Assembly (NCBI GenBank): GCA_038522735.1
Contig: JBCBJX010000003.1
Coordinates: forward strand, 1 to 64,000
Source of the DNA: JBCBJX01 sp038522735
Lineage (GTDB): Bacteria; Pseudomonadota; Alphaproteobacteria; Caulobacterales; Parvularculaceae
Reading direction: 5' to 3'
DNA: 64,000 nucleotides
Positions 42,159 to 51,254 of the stretch are shown here, piece by piece. How positions within the stretch are numbered: position 1 is the first letter of the stretch; the number at the start of each line of letters is the position of its first letter. The translations under genes and the position numbers were made by a program. A model generated the notes under the pieces. The model did not search any database. It had not been told where the DNA came from and saw nothing but the letters and a program-made list of their open reading frames with translations.

Positions 42159-42767
42159 TCAGGCGCGTCTCGCGCGCAGTGCTGTCGAGGATGCGGGGTT
42201 TCTGGTGCGGGCGAAATAAACCCAGCATGGCGGGTCGGTCTCCGCAAGGGTGCGCGCGGCGCTGGACGGTAAGCGACGATTACGGAGGACTTGCGCGGCT
42301 GGCGACAGCGGCGCCTTCAGGACGGAGCCTGGGCGGGAGAACACCGCGATCGGCGTGCGGTCAGCGATTTCCCGCCAGCCGCGCCAGCGGTCGAATGTCG
42401 CAAGATTGTCCGCACCCATGATCCAGATGAATTTGACGCCGTGATAGCGTTCCGTCAGCCGACGAACGGTGTCGAGCGTATAGCGCGAGCCGAGGCGCGC
42501 CTCGATGTCCGTGACGTCGAAGCGCGGGTGGCGGGCGAGGCGGCGAGTCGCCGCGAGCCGGTCGGCGAGCGGCGCATATTCGCCGTTGGATTTCAGAGGG
42601 TTGCCCGGCGTCACCAGCCACCAGACGGCGTGGAGATCAAGGCGGCGGAGCGCGGCGAGGGCGATTTCGAGGTGGCCCTCATGGGGCGGATTGAACGAGC
42701 CGCCGAAGAGGCCGACGCGCATGCCGTCCCCGGCGATAGGGCCGCCCGATCTTGTCAGATGAAACAC
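42159..42767 (-). CDS. nadD: Nicotinate-nucleotide adenylyltransferase
   Basis: 202 residues from GTG 42767; ATG 42722 (187 residues, GGGGA upstream) is the alternative. Adenylates nicotinate mononucleotide in NAD synthesis. VGLFGGSFNPPHEGHLEIA is the nucleotidyltransferase signature; WWLVTPGNPLK, FIWIMGADNLATFDRW and the C-terminal SSTALRARRA are NadD motifs. It lies 92 bp after obgE; proB and proA, often between them in alphaproteobacteria, are absent. Confidence 0.93.
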   Translation of the reverse strand: MFHLTRSGGPIAGDGMRVGLFGGSFNPPHEGHLEIALAALRRLDLHAVWWLVTPGNPLKSNGEYAPLADRLAATRRLARHPRFDVTDIEARLGSRYTLDTVRRLTERYHGVKFIWIMGADNLATFDRWRGWREIADRTPIAVFSRPGSVLKAPLSPAAQVLRNRRLPSSAARTLAETDPPCWVYFARTRNPASSTALRARRA

Positions 42768-42859
42768 AATCGCGTCCGTCGTCGCGAACGCGCGCCGCGT
42801 TCATGGAAGGAGGAGCGTAGGCAGCGGCCGCGACGGGTTCAACCGCGCCCGCGCGGCGG

Positions 42860-43912
42860 TCAGACCGGGCTCCAGTCGTCCTCGCTCGTTTGAGGCGCGG
42901 TTTCTTCGCGGGCGGCTGCCCGGTCGCCGGCGACGCGGGCGCCGAGGCCGCGCAGAAAGGCCGCGACGCCTGCGCCTGAGACCGAAGAGATGACCGCCGC
43001 CGGGACGCCTGCTGCGTCTTCGAGGGCGGTCCTCCGCGCGGCGAGGGTTTCCGCATCGAGCGCGTCGGCTTTGGTGAGGGCGATCAGCTCCTCTTTTTCG
43101 GCAAGGGCGCCGCCATACGCGGCGAGCTCGGCGCGAACGGTGCGCCAGGCGGCGACCGGGTCCTCCTGCGTCGCGTCGACGAGGTGGGCGAGGGCGGCGC
43201 AGCGCTCGACATGGCCGAGGAAACGGTGGCCGAGCCCGGCCCCGTCGCTTGCGCCTTCGATGAGCCCGGGAATGTCGGCGGCGGTGAAGCTCGCGCCATC
43301 GTCGAGGCGGACGACGCCGAGATTGGGGTGGAGCGTCGTAAACGGATAATCGGCGATCTTCGGCCTGGCGGCGGAGATCGCCGAGAGAAACGTCGACTTG
43401 CCGGCGTTCGGCAAGCCGACGACACCGATATCGGCGATCAGTTTCAGCCGCAGCCAGATCGTCCGTTCTTCACCCGGCTGTCCTGGATTGGCCCGGCGCG
43501 GGGCCTGGTTCACGGACGATTTGAAATGGGCGTTGCCGAAGCCGCCGTTGCCGCCCTTGGCGAGAAGGACGCGCGCGCCTTCGTCATCGAGATCCGCGAT
43601 CGGCGTCTCCTGATCTTCCTCGAAAATCTGGGTGCCGACGGGGACCTTCACAGTGATGTCCGCGCCGTCGGAGCCGGTGCGGTTGCGGCCCATACCGTGC
43701 ACGCCGGATTTCGCCTTGAAGTGCTGCTGGTATCGATAGTCGATGAGGGTGTTGAGGCCGTCCGTCGCCTCGGCCCAGACGTGGCCTCCGCGCCCGCCGT
43801 CGCCGCCGTCCGGCCCTCCGAACTCGACGTATTTCTCGCGCCGGAAGGAGACGCAGCCGGGGCCGCCTGCGCCTGACTTCACATAAATCTTGGCGAGGTC
43901 GAGGAACTTCAC
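42860..43912 (-). CDS. obgE: GTPase Obg (CgtA)
   Basis: 350 residues from a GTG start. Ribosome-assembly and stress GTPase. The Gly-rich Obg fold (about 1-158; KIYVKSGAGGPGCVSFRREKYVEFGGPDGGDGGRGG) is followed by the G domain with GLPNAGKSTFLSAI (P-loop), FTTLHPNLGV, DIPGLIEGA and LTKAD. A variable C-terminal tail ends acidic. It overlaps the upstream GNAT gene by 4 bp (GTGA), so it is read in one message with the two acetyltransferases. Confidence 0.97.
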   Translation of the reverse strand: MKFLDLAKIYVKSGAGGPGCVSFRREKYVEFGGPDGGDGGRGGHVWAEATDGLNTLIDYRYQQHFKAKSGVHGMGRNRTGSDGADITVKVPVGTQIFEEDQETPIADLDDEGARVLLAKGGNGGFGNAHFKSSVNQAPRRANPGQPGEERTIWLRLKLIADIGVVGLPNAGKSTFLSAISAARPKIADYPFTTLHPNLGVVRLDDGASFTAADIPGLIEGASDGAGLGHRFLGHVERCAALAHLVDATQEDPVAAWRTVRAELAAYGGALAEKEELIALTKADALDAETLAARRTALEDAAGVPAAVISSVSGAGVAAFLRGLGARVAGDRAAAREETAPQTSEDDWSPV

Positions 43913-44430
43913 GCTGGGTTCTCCGCGTCAAGATCAAGGGCGTAGCGCAAAACGGGTTCGGGCTCGGGGCGTACCTGGTTCGGCTCCGCGTTGGCTTCGC
44001 CCGTCGCGCGGAAGCCGAGCTTTTCAAGGACGCGCATGGAGGCCGGGTTGTCGTGATAGACGCTTGCGACGAGGCGCCGGGCGCGGAGCGTTCCCGCGGC
44101 GTGATCGACGGCGAGACGCGCGATGCGGGTCGCAAGGCCCCGGCCCCAGTATGCGCGGCCGAGCGCGTAGGCGAGTTCATAGACGCCGGGCGCCTGCCGG
44201 TGAAGAGAGACCGTGCCGGCGAGCGCGTCTTCGAAGTCGACGGCCCACCCTGCGTCCGCGAGGCCGTCGAAGCCTGCGAACCGCGCAATCAGCTGATCGG
44301 CGAACGCGGCGTCGAAGCGTACCGGGAACGTCGACGTCATCCTGATCACGTCCCAGTCGTCGAAGATCGCGACGAGGGGTGCGCGGTCCCCGGCCGACAA
44401 GGGACGCAGGCTGAGCGCATCGTGCGTCAC
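43909..44430 (-). CDS. GNAT family N-acetyltransferase (RimJ/RimL-like)
   Basis: 173 residues from GTG 44430. The acetyl-CoA-binding motif is YELAYALGRAYWGRGLATRIARLAVDHA (Q/R-x-x-G-x-G/A variant) with RLVASVYHDNPASMRVLEKLGFRATGE, typical of Acetyltransf_3 (RimJ/RimL) enzymes. The target is unknown. It forms a tandem with the next gene upstream (4-bp overlap) and with obgE; the pair probably arose by duplication, since both share the DAL-S...D-x-A-P layout. Confidence 0.88.
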   Translation of the reverse strand: MTHDALSLRPLSAGDRAPLVAIFDDWDVIRMTSTFPVRFDAAFADQLIARFAGFDGLADAGWAVDFEDALAGTVSLHRQAPGVYELAYALGRAYWGRGLATRIARLAVDHAAGTLRARRLVASVYHDNPASMRVLEKLGFRATGEANAEPNQVRPEPEPVLRYALDLDAENPA

Positions 44431-44990
44431 GCGGCTCGCGCTTTCGCAAAATCGAGGACGGTCTCGACATGGGGCAGGTCCTCGCCGCGCGCGAGGGCGT
44501 GGGCGACGCCCTGTCCGCAGACGGTGAAGCCGTGCTTCTCCTGAATGCGCGCTGAGGCGGCGTTTTCGACGAAATAGCCCGAGAGAATGCGGGTCGCGCG
44601 CAGGGCGTCGCGAGCGAAGGCGATCGCCGCGCCGACCGCCTCGCTCATGAAACCCCGCCCCCAGTAAGGCTCGCCCAGCCAGTATCCCAGCGTCGGCGGC
44701 GTGTCCGGCGCGCCTCGTTCAAGGCCGATGATCCCGATGAGGCCGGAGCGTTCGCCCCGTGCGTCGATGGCGAAGACTGAAGATGCGCCAGATGCGCATT
44801 TGACCGGCAGGTCTCCGAGGAAGCGCTGCGCGTCCGCGAGACCGTACGGGTGCGGAATGCGGGCGAGGGACCGCGCGACGGCGCCGTCGGCGAGGAGTTC
44901 GGCGATCCGCGGCGCGTCCCTGAAAGTCGGCGCGCGCAGGACGAGGCGCTTCGTCACGAAGAGCGGGTCGAGATCAGTTGTGTGCGTCAT
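44427..44990 (-). CDS. GNAT family N-acetyltransferase (RimJ/RimL-like)
   Basis: 187 residues. TERLVLR-like N-terminus (FVTKRLVLRAPTFRDAPRIAELL), acetyl-CoA-binding GYWLGEPYWGRGFMSEAVGAAIAFA and a C-terminal NAASARIQEKHGFTVCGQ. It is a RimJ/RimL-type acetyltransferase of unknown substrate, possibly ribosomal given the neighbours. It starts after the rplU-rpmA terminator (45026-45051), so transcription of the GNAT-GNAT-obgE-nadD set needs its own promoter in the gap 44991-45025 or readthrough. Confidence 0.88.
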   Translation of the reverse strand: MTHTTDLDPLFVTKRLVLRAPTFRDAPRIAELLADGAVARSLARIPHPYGLADAQRFLGDLPVKCASGASSVFAIDARGERSGLIGIIGLERGAPDTPPTLGYWLGEPYWGRGFMSEAVGAAIAFARDALRATRILSGYFVENAASARIQEKHGFTVCGQGVAHALARGEDLPHVETVLDFAKARAA

Positions 44991-45025
44991 GTCTGGGCTC
45001 CGCTTCCGCTTCGGGAGGACGCAAC

Positions 45026-45051
45026 AAAAAAGGAGGCGCGGCGGCCTCCTT
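45026..45051 (-). terminator. Rho-independent terminator of rplU-rpmA
   Basis: On the minus strand an 8-bp stem (AAGGAGGC / GCCTCCTT, loop 45038-45043) is followed by six T. It lies 57 bp downstream of the rpmA stop and before the GNAT-obgE genes, separating the ribosomal protein pair from them. Confidence 0.8.
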
Positions 45052-45107
45052 CCTTCCCTCGCGGGGCCTTGCGGAGGTTCGCCGCAGAACGCGGCGAACG
45101 GGCCGCG

Positions 45108-45371
45108 TCAGGCGTCTTTGGGACCGTCGACCGATACGATATTGCGGTCGCCGGACGTCTTTTTGAAGGCGACGACGCCTTCACAGAGCGCAAACAGGGT
45201 GTGGTCCTTGCCCATGCCGACATTGTCGCCCGGGTGGAACTGGGTGCCGCGCTGGCGGACGATGATGTTGCCGGGAACGACCTGCTCGCCGCCGAACTTC
45301 TTTACGCCGAGGCGCCGGCCGGCGCTGTCGCGTCCGTTGCGGGATGAGCCGCCTGCTTTTTTATGAGCCAT
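45108..45371 (-). CDS. rpmA: 50S ribosomal protein L27
   Basis: 87 residues. MAHKKAGGSSRNGRDSAGRRLGVKKFGG is the highly conserved N-terminus that reaches the peptidyl-transferase centre; no N-terminal extension needing cleavage is present. GNIIVRQRGTQFHPGDNVGMGKDHTLFAL follows. It lies 20 bp downstream of rplU and ends at a strong terminator. Confidence 0.98.
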   Translation of the reverse strand: MAHKKAGGSSRNGRDSAGRRLGVKKFGGEQVVPGNIIVRQRGTQFHPGDNVGMGKDHTLFALCEGVVAFKKTSGDRNIVSVDGPKDA

Positions 45372-45391
45372 CTCGTACTCCTCCGGATCCG

Positions 45392-45718
45392 TTACCGGGC
45401 CGCCGCGCCGGCGACGATGTCCTTGATTTTCAAGGTCGTCAGCAGCTGGCGGTGGCCCTTCTTGCGGCGATAGTTCTGACGGCGGCGCTTCTTGAAGACG
45501 ATGATCTTTTCGCCGCGGCCCTGTTCGACGATCTCCGCGGAGACGGTCGCGCCCTCGACCGTCGGCGCGCCGATCGTGACCGTTTCGCCCTCGCCGACCA
45601 TCAGGACGGTTTCGAGCGAGACAGTGTCGCCGGCTTCGCCTTCGAGGCGCTCGACATCGATCACGTCGTCGGCGGCGACGCGGTATTGCTTGCCGCCCGT
45701 TTTTACGACTGCGTACAT
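45392..45718 (-). CDS. rplU: 50S ribosomal protein L21
   Basis: 108 residues. MYAVVKTGGKQYRVAADDVIDVERLEGEAGD and the basic VFKKRRRQNYRRKKGHRQ segment are the L21 signatures. First gene of the ribosomal pair; its promoter must lie in the 45719-45765 region just before the terminator of the upstream protease gene. Confidence 0.98.
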   Translation of the reverse strand: MYAVVKTGGKQYRVAADDVIDVERLEGEAGDTVSLETVLMVGEGETVTIGAPTVEGATVSAEIVEQGRGEKIIVFKKRRRQNYRRKKGHRQLLTTLKIKDIVAGAAAR

Positions 45719-45765
45719 GGCGGGTCCTTTTTCATATCCGCGTCTTTTGCGCGGTTGTCGGTTTC

Positions 45766-45800
45766 AAAAAGAGCGCGGGGAGTAGCCTCCGCGCGCTCTT
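45766..45800 (-). terminator. Rho-independent terminator of the metalloprotease gene
   Basis: A 14-bp stem (AAGAGCGCG-type arms 45769-45782 and 45787-45800, one mismatch) with a 4-base loop. Read on the minus strand it is followed by five T (45770-45766). It lies 51 bp past the stop codon at 45851. Confidence 0.85.
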
Positions 45801-45850
45801 CAGTCAATCGTTTTTCCGGCTCGCTCGACGAGGCGTTCGAGCCGCTGCGA

Positions 45851-48382
45851 TCAGATCCCGGCGACCAGCGCCCGGATGTGCGCCCGGTGCGCCTTCTGCT
45901 CGCTCGACATGCCGAACTCGAACATGCCGAGGCGGGATTTTACGTCCTGCAGGGCGGCGAGCATCGCGCTTTCGGCGGACGGCTCGTAGGCGCCCGACAG
46001 GAGGAGTTCACGCAGGGCCTCGACATAAACAATCTGCAGGTTGCGCCGGTAGACGTTCGGGGTCCCGCGCAGATCGCCGCCGATGATCTCGTCGTTGAGG
46101 TCGAGGAGCATTTCGAGCGGCGTGTAGGTCCCGCCGTACTCCGCGGAGTTCGACAGCCGCCCAAGGGTGTTCGGGTGCAAAATGTGCTGCAGGCTGTCGA
46201 TCTGCGAGAAGAGGACGAGGTCGCGGAACTTCGGATCCTCGGTCACGCCGAAGAAATCATAGCCGCGGCGCTGGGGCTGGATGAAGGCCGCGATGTCGTC
46301 GGCGGTTTCAAAAGCGTCCGCAGCGTAGATACGCTCGCCGAGGAGCCTGATCGCCGCTTTCTGCTTCGCTTCTGGAACCGGAGAATAGGGTTTTTTGCCT
46401 TCGGACCCCGGCTGGCCGGCGTCGAAACGCTCGACATAGACGCCGCCGACATAGCGCGAGACGCCGCGGGCCATGCCGCGTTTCTGCCCGACCAACGCAT
46501 AATAAGAATCCCGGAGCATCTGCCAGCTTTCGCCTTCCTCCGTAAACTTCGTTTTGAGGTCGCCCATGATGTAGTCGACGAGATCGAAGCGCTGCTCCGC
46601 GTAGACGACCATATCGCTCGACATGTCGCCGACATTCACCCGCGGGTCGATGCCCCAGAACGAGGTGCGCATATCGTCGGCGTCGTTGCCGAAAGTCAGC
46701 TGCGGCTCCAGCGAGCGATAGAGGTGCGCCTTGCGATCAAGGTCCGGCCGGTAGCCGAACTCGATCGCCCAGTCGTCATAGGGACCAGGACGGTAATCGA
46801 TCCAGTCGCCCTGTTCGACACCGACGGGCGCGGCGTTGATCGCGTGGTAGTCCATGACCGAGCCGGTGAGCTGGCCGTCGGTGATCGACGCGTCGTGCAC
46901 GTCGTAGGGATCGCGCCAGCTTGACGCTTTCATATTGTGGTTGAGGCCGAGGGTGTGGCCGATCTCGTGGAGGATCAGGAGGCGGAGTTCCTGGTCGATT
47001 AGGTCCGCGATCTCGTCGTCGCCCATCCCCTGCGCCCGTCCGAGCGCGGCGGCGAACATGATGTTCTGGTGCATCGTGCGGCCGGCGGAGCAGGCGTGTG
47101 TGCGATGGTTCGTGTGGGCCGCATTCTCGGTATCGAGACTCGCAAGGATGTTTTCGGCGAGTTTCGGGGAGTTCGTTTCGCCGTAAATCTCGTCCTGGAA
47201 GATGCGGTTTGTGAGGTAGACGTATTCAAGCATGACGTCGGCGGCGAGGATTTCGCCTGTGCGCGGATGGGCGAGGCTCGGCCCGTAGCCGCCGAAGGGC
47301 GGAACGGGCGACGACGTCCAGCGGAGGACGTTGTAGCGAATGTCGCCCGCGTCCCAGTCGGCGTCGTCAGGCTGCACTTTCACCTGGATCGCATCTTTGA
47401 AGCCCGCCGCCTCGAAGCTCTGGTTCCAGGCGAGCGCGCCTTCCTTGATGATGTCCCGGTACGCTTCCGGCGTCGTGTTTTCAATCCACCAGACAATCGG
47501 TTCGACCGGTTCGGAAAGCTCCGCATCCGGGTCTTTCTTCACGAGGCGCCAGCGGGTGATGAGGTCGCGATAGGGCGTGCGGGACGGCGTGGTCTGATCG
47601 GTGATCCGACTGGTGAAATATCCGACCCGGTAATCGTCGAAACGCGGTTCGAACGCCTCGTCCGGCGTCTCGATGAAGGTGTGCTGCACGGTGATGGTCA
47701 CAGCACGGGCGTCCGTCACCGCCGCGCTCGCGCCGCGCGGGCGACCATCATAGACATAATCCACCCGGACATCCGTGTTTTTCGGATAATTGCGGATCTG
47801 ATTGAATTTCGTTTTCGATTTCGACAGCCCGCCGAGAATGCCGCCATTGCCCGGGCCGCCGGCCGGCTTGATCGGGGTGAGGTCTTCGGTGAGGAATAGC
47901 GGTCGCGCATCGATAAGGTACCGCGCCTCTTCCCCTTCCCCGCTGACCGCCTCGATGCCGATGCTGGAGACGATCGCCGGGGACATGTTGGCGTTCGCCG
48001 CGCGCGAAAGGGCGTTCTCCGGATCAAAGTAGAAAGATGTGTTCTCCTCTACGAACTCGATCCGGTTGTAGTGCTTGTTGAGGGAAATCACCCGCTCGTC
48101 GCGGTACTGGCCCCGGAAGTGGCCCGCCTCGAGCACGCCGTTCTCCGTATAGGTGAAGACGACGAATTCTTCGCCGATCTGGCCGGCGCCGATCTCGATG
48201 AAGACGGCGCCCGTTTTCGGGTCCGTATAGACAGGAAAAAGCCCCTCCTGGACGTCGAAGCCCTCGGTCTTTTTCTCGATCGTCGGCGGTTTTTTATCTT
48301 TGTCCTGAGCCGCAGCGCCCGTCGCGAAAGCGCCGAACGAAAGCCACGCGACTGCCATCGCGGCGATCCGAATCCCTTGCAT
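45851..48382 (-). CDS. Secreted zinc-dependent metalloprotease (DUF5117/DUF5118/DUF4953 family)
   Basis: 843 residues with a signal peptide (MQGIRIAAMAVAWLSFGAFATGAAAQ). DUF5118/DUF5117-like N-terminal region (FVFTYTENGVLEAGHFRGQYRDERV and following), then a metzincin-like zinc site HEIGHTLGLNHN (about 473-484) with the distal His and catalytic Glu, followed by SSWRDPYDVHDASITDGQLTGSVMDYH, whose SVMDY resembles the Met-turn. The C-terminal domain (DUF4953) ends in long helices. Such exported proteases are widespread in marine alphaproteobacteria and Bacteroidetes; substrates are unknown. Monocistronic, with a clear terminator. Confidence 0.88.
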   Translation of the reverse strand: MQGIRIAAMAVAWLSFGAFATGAAAQDKDKKPPTIEKKTEGFDVQEGLFPVYTDPKTGAVFIEIGAGQIGEEFVVFTYTENGVLEAGHFRGQYRDERVISLNKHYNRIEFVEENTSFYFDPENALSRAANANMSPAIVSSIGIEAVSGEGEEARYLIDARPLFLTEDLTPIKPAGGPGNGGILGGLSKSKTKFNQIRNYPKNTDVRVDYVYDGRPRGASAAVTDARAVTITVQHTFIETPDEAFEPRFDDYRVGYFTSRITDQTTPSRTPYRDLITRWRLVKKDPDAELSEPVEPIVWWIENTTPEAYRDIIKEGALAWNQSFEAAGFKDAIQVKVQPDDADWDAGDIRYNVLRWTSSPVPPFGGYGPSLAHPRTGEILAADVMLEYVYLTNRIFQDEIYGETNSPKLAENILASLDTENAAHTNHRTHACSAGRTMHQNIMFAAALGRAQGMGDDEIADLIDQELRLLILHEIGHTLGLNHNMKASSWRDPYDVHDASITDGQLTGSVMDYHAINAAPVGVEQGDWIDYRPGPYDDWAIEFGYRPDLDRKAHLYRSLEPQLTFGNDADDMRTSFWGIDPRVNVGDMSSDMVVYAEQRFDLVDYIMGDLKTKFTEEGESWQMLRDSYYALVGQKRGMARGVSRYVGGVYVERFDAGQPGSEGKKPYSPVPEAKQKAAIRLLGERIYAADAFETADDIAAFIQPQRRGYDFFGVTEDPKFRDLVLFSQIDSLQHILHPNTLGRLSNSAEYGGTYTPLEMLLDLNDEIIGGDLRGTPNVYRRNLQIVYVEALRELLLSGAYEPSAESAMLAALQDVKSRLGMFEFGMSSEQKAHRAHIRALVAGI

Positions 48383-48652
48383 CCCACCGTCCCCAGAAAA
48401 CCCTAAGCCTCCGCACCGTGGCCCGAGCAGGGCGGCGGGGCAAGCGCGGCGCGGCGTCGCCGGGCGACTGTGTCCGTTTCGTCACGGCGGAGCGCTGCTG
48501 ATCCCGCGAACTCTCGCAGTCCTGCGGCGCGGCGGCGAGATCCGTTCAACCCCAGGGCGCGCGCCGCCGCCGTCCTCTTCTTCGCTTGACCGCTGCGAGC
48601 GCTTTTGAGATGACGCCGCCTCCCCGCGCGGCCGCCCGCCCGCCGGGGCTGC

Positions 48653-48742
48653 GGAGAGGTGCCGGAGTGGTCGAACGGGGCGGTCTCGAAAACCGTTGTC
48701 CTCGCAAGGGGACCGAGGGTTCGAATCCCTCTCTCTCCGCCA
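48653..48742 (+). tRNA. tRNA-Ser (anticodon CGA)
   Basis: Acceptor GGAGAGG at 48653 pairs with the 3' strand (one G-T), discriminator G and encoded CCA at 48740-48742. The D-arm has GCCGGAGTGG; the anticodon loop CTCGAAA gives CGA; a long variable arm (TTGTCCTCGCAAGGGGACC) is the class II feature of tRNA-Ser; and the T-arm is GAGGGTTCGAATCCCTC. It reads UCG. The 270-bp region upstream (48383-48652) holds no other feature I can support. Confidence 0.95.
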
Positions 48743-48802
48743 GTTTCATTCAGTCTCTTACGTCTGCGGGCTTCGCTCAAGCGTCGAAGGGGAAAACGCA
48801 GC

Positions 48803-49456
48803 ATGCGTATTTTCATCGACACCGCTGACATCGACGAGCTGAAGACCGCCTTCAAGACCGGTCTCGTCGACGGGGTGACGACCAATCCGAGCCTGATCGC
48901 CAAATCGGGCCGCGACTTCAAAGAAGTGATTGCGGAAATCTGCGCGATGACCGACGGAGCCGTCTCCGCGGAGGTGGCGTCGACGGACGCGGAGACTATG
49001 CTGAAAGAGTCCGATGTGCTCGCCGCGATCGCGCCCAATGTCGTGGTGAAGCTGCCGTTGACCTGGGACGGCCTCAGGGCGTGTCGCGTCCTGAGCGACA
49101 AAGGCGTGCAGACGAACGTGACGCTCTGTTTCTCCGCCAATCAGGCGATGCTCGCGGCGAAGGCGGGCGCGACATATGTCTCGCCGTTCATCGGCCGCCT
49201 CGATGATCTCGGCCTGGACGGCATAGAGCTTATCCACGACATCAGAGCGATCTACGACCGGCAGGCCTTCGAAACACAGATCCTCGCCGCTTCGGTCCGT
49301 ACCCCGAACCATGTTCAGCATGCGGCGATTGCAGGGGCCGACGTTGCGACGATCCCGCTCAAGATTTTCGACCAGCTCGCGCGCCATACGCTCACGGACA
49401 AAGGTCTCGCCGCATTTGTGAGCGATTGGGCTGAAACCGGACAATCGATCCTTTAA
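48803..49456 (+). CDS. Transaldolase / fructose-6-phosphate aldolase family (TalC-type)
   Basis: 217 residues from ATG 48803. The start MRIFIDTADIDELKTAFKTGLVDGVTTNPSL is the family signature; the Schiff-base Lys lies in NVVVKLPLTWDG (about 86), and TNVTLCFSANQAMLAAKAGATYVSPFIGRLDD follows. Short transaldolases of this type act in the non-oxidative pentose phosphate pathway; distinguishing them from fructose-6-phosphate aldolase needs the active-site Tyr/Phe. It starts 61 bp after tRNA-Ser. Confidence 0.93.
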   Translation: MRIFIDTADIDELKTAFKTGLVDGVTTNPSLIAKSGRDFKEVIAEICAMTDGAVSAEVASTDAETMLKESDVLAAIAPNVVVKLPLTWDGLRACRVLSDKGVQTNVTLCFSANQAMLAAKAGATYVSPFIGRLDDLGLDGIELIHDIRAIYDRQAFETQILAASVRTPNHVQHAAIAGADVATIPLKIFDQLARHTLTDKGLAAFVSDWAETGQSIL

Positions 49457-49479
49457 GAGCAGATCCAGGCGAAGCGGGG

Positions 49480-49869
49480 TTACCCCGCAGGCGTGAACAT
49501 GGGGACCGGCGGGCCGCCGTCGGTCTCAGCCCATGCAAGGCGCACCCGGTCGCCCGCTTTGAGAGCGCCCAGGTCGTCAGCCAGAATGTTCGTCAGGATC
49601 GACGGGCCCTCGTTGAGGGTCACGTAGGCGACGGCATACGGGGCGTCCTCGCCGCGGCGCATGACGGAGACGGAGTAGATCTCGCCTTCGCCACTGCTCT
49701 GGAGCGCTTCCGGCTCCATCGCGCCGCAGGCGGGGCAGACGATGCGCGGATAATAATGGACGCGGCCGCACTTCTTGCATCGGTGAAGAAGGAGGCGGCC
49801 CTCGGCCGCCGCCGCCCAAAATTTCTCTGTCTCCGGATCGGGCTTCGGCGCGGGAAGCGTGCGGCTCAT
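49480..49869 (-). CDS. DUF35 OB-fold protein with zinc ribbon (acyl-CoA-associated)
   Basis: 129 residues. A rubredoxin-like zinc ribbon (CKKCGRVHYYPRIVCPACG, four Cys, about 31-49) is followed by an OB-fold (VRLAWAETD and neighbours). DUF35 proteins pair with thiolase-like or hydratase partners (for example ChsH2/Ltp2 in sterol degradation), contributing to CoA-ester binding. It overlaps the thiolase gene by 4 bp, so the two probably form a complex. Confidence 0.9.
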   Translation of the reverse strand: MSRTLPAPKPDPETEKFWAAAAEGRLLLHRCKKCGRVHYYPRIVCPACGAMEPEALQSSGEGEIYSVSVMRRGEDAPYAVAYVTLNEGPSILTNILADDLGALKAGDRVRLAWAETDGGPPVPMFTPAG

Positions 49870-51023
49870 GAGCGGCGCTCCAGAACAAGCGTGGCGGCGG
49901 CGTGCCGGGCGGCGAGAGAGCCTCCGATGCCCGTGGCGACGGCGAGATCGCAGTTCGGAACCTGAACAGCGAAGTGCGCCTCGCTCCGCAGCTGACGGAC
50001 GGCCTCGACGACCTTGGTCATGCCACCGCGGAACATCGGATGGTTGTTGCAGAGCCCGCCGCCGTCGGTATTGAAGGGGAGCCGCCCCGATCCTGAGATA
50101 AGGCCGCCGTCGACGACAAACCGTCCGCCTGCGCCCTTTTCACAAAAGCCGAGGTCTTCGAGCTGCAGGAGGACGGTGATTGTAAAGCTGTCGTAGATCG
50201 AGGCGTACTTTATGTCGGCGGGTTCGACGCCCGCCTCCTCGAAGGCCCGGGGACCCGACTGGGCTGCAGCGGTGGTCGTCAGATCAAGATCGAGACCGCC
50301 CCGCGGCCCTTTCATCGCTTCGCCCGCGCCGAGGACGGAGACAATCGGCCGGCCGAGAGATTTCGCGATTTCCGGCCGGACGACGACGAGCGCGCCGCCG
50401 CCGTCGGTCGTCACGCAGCAGTCGAGCCTGTGCAGCGGATCGGCGATCATCGGAGAGGCGAGCACGTCCTCGACCGACACTTTGTTCGGCAAAAGAGCGT
50501 TCGGATTATGCTGCGCGTGTTCCGAAGCGGCGACCTTGATCCAGGCGAGCTCTTCCGACGTCGTTCCGTACTCATTCATGTGTCGCGCCGCGCACATGCC
50601 ATAACTCGTATGATTGGTGAGCCCGACCCACGCCTCGAACTGTTCTTCCGGCGCCCTGGGTCGCATCCGCTGCACGGGCTCCGACAGCGGACGGCCGGCC
50701 AGGGTGATGAGCGCGACGTCGCACTTGCCCAGCGCGATCGCCGCTGCGGCGTGGCCGACATGGGCGATGTAGGAGCAGCCGCCGAGCTCGGTCGAATCAA
50801 GGTGGCGGAGCGTCAGCCCCATATAGTCGGCCATCGACAGGGGGCCGAAGCCCGGCGCGTCGGTGGCGCAGAAATATCCGTCCACGTCTGAAAAGGAAAG
50901 CCCGGCGTCGGCGAGAGCGCCGGCGGCGCATTCGGCGTGCAGCTCCGCAAGCGAATGGTCCGGCGCTTTACGCAGCGGATGCTCGAAGGCCCCGGCGATG
51001 CAAGCCGCGTTCTTGATCGTCAT
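49866..51023 (-). CDS. Thiolase family protein (SCP-x/acetyl-CoA acetyltransferase-like)
   Basis: 385 residues from ATG 51023. Thiolase fold of the SCP-x/Ltp subfamily: ADYMGLTLRHLDSTELGGCSYIAHVGHAAAAI holds a Cys near the position of the usual nucleophile; DCCVTTDGGGALVV and NTDGGGLCNNHPM (with a Cys-Asn-Asn-His) are typical. Members either cleave beta-ketoacyl-CoA or act as aldolases on steroid-side-chain CoA esters with a DUF35 partner, as encoded here. The substrate is unknown. Confidence 0.87.
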   Translation of the reverse strand: MTIKNAACIAGAFEHPLRKAPDHSLAELHAECAAGALADAGLSFSDVDGYFCATDAPGFGPLSMADYMGLTLRHLDSTELGGCSYIAHVGHAAAAIALGKCDVALITLAGRPLSEPVQRMRPRAPEEQFEAWVGLTNHTSYGMCAARHMNEYGTTSEELAWIKVAASEHAQHNPNALLPNKVSVEDVLASPMIADPLHRLDCCVTTDGGGALVVVRPEIAKSLGRPIVSVLGAGEAMKGPRGGLDLDLTTTAAAQSGPRAFEEAGVEPADIKYASIYDSFTITVLLQLEDLGFCEKGAGGRFVVDGGLISGSGRLPFNTDGGGLCNNHPMFRGGMTKVVEAVRQLRSEAHFAVQVPNCDLAVATGIGGSLAARHAAATLVLERRS

Positions 51024-51254
51024 TATCGCTCCGTCACTGCGCCGTTCGGATCGATAACACCTCATCGCCGGCTGAAAAGGCGGGCGGGCAGGCGTCGGCG
51101 CAATCGCCCGCCATGATCGCCGGCGTCGCCGCCTGGGAGGGCCGAATCCACCATCCGCAGGGTCGGCGGCCCGCTTCCGAAAAACGATTGTTACAAGCGC
51201 TTCATTTTTGCGACAGAGCTGTTAACGTTTGGTCGGAATTCGAGGGGTTCAACC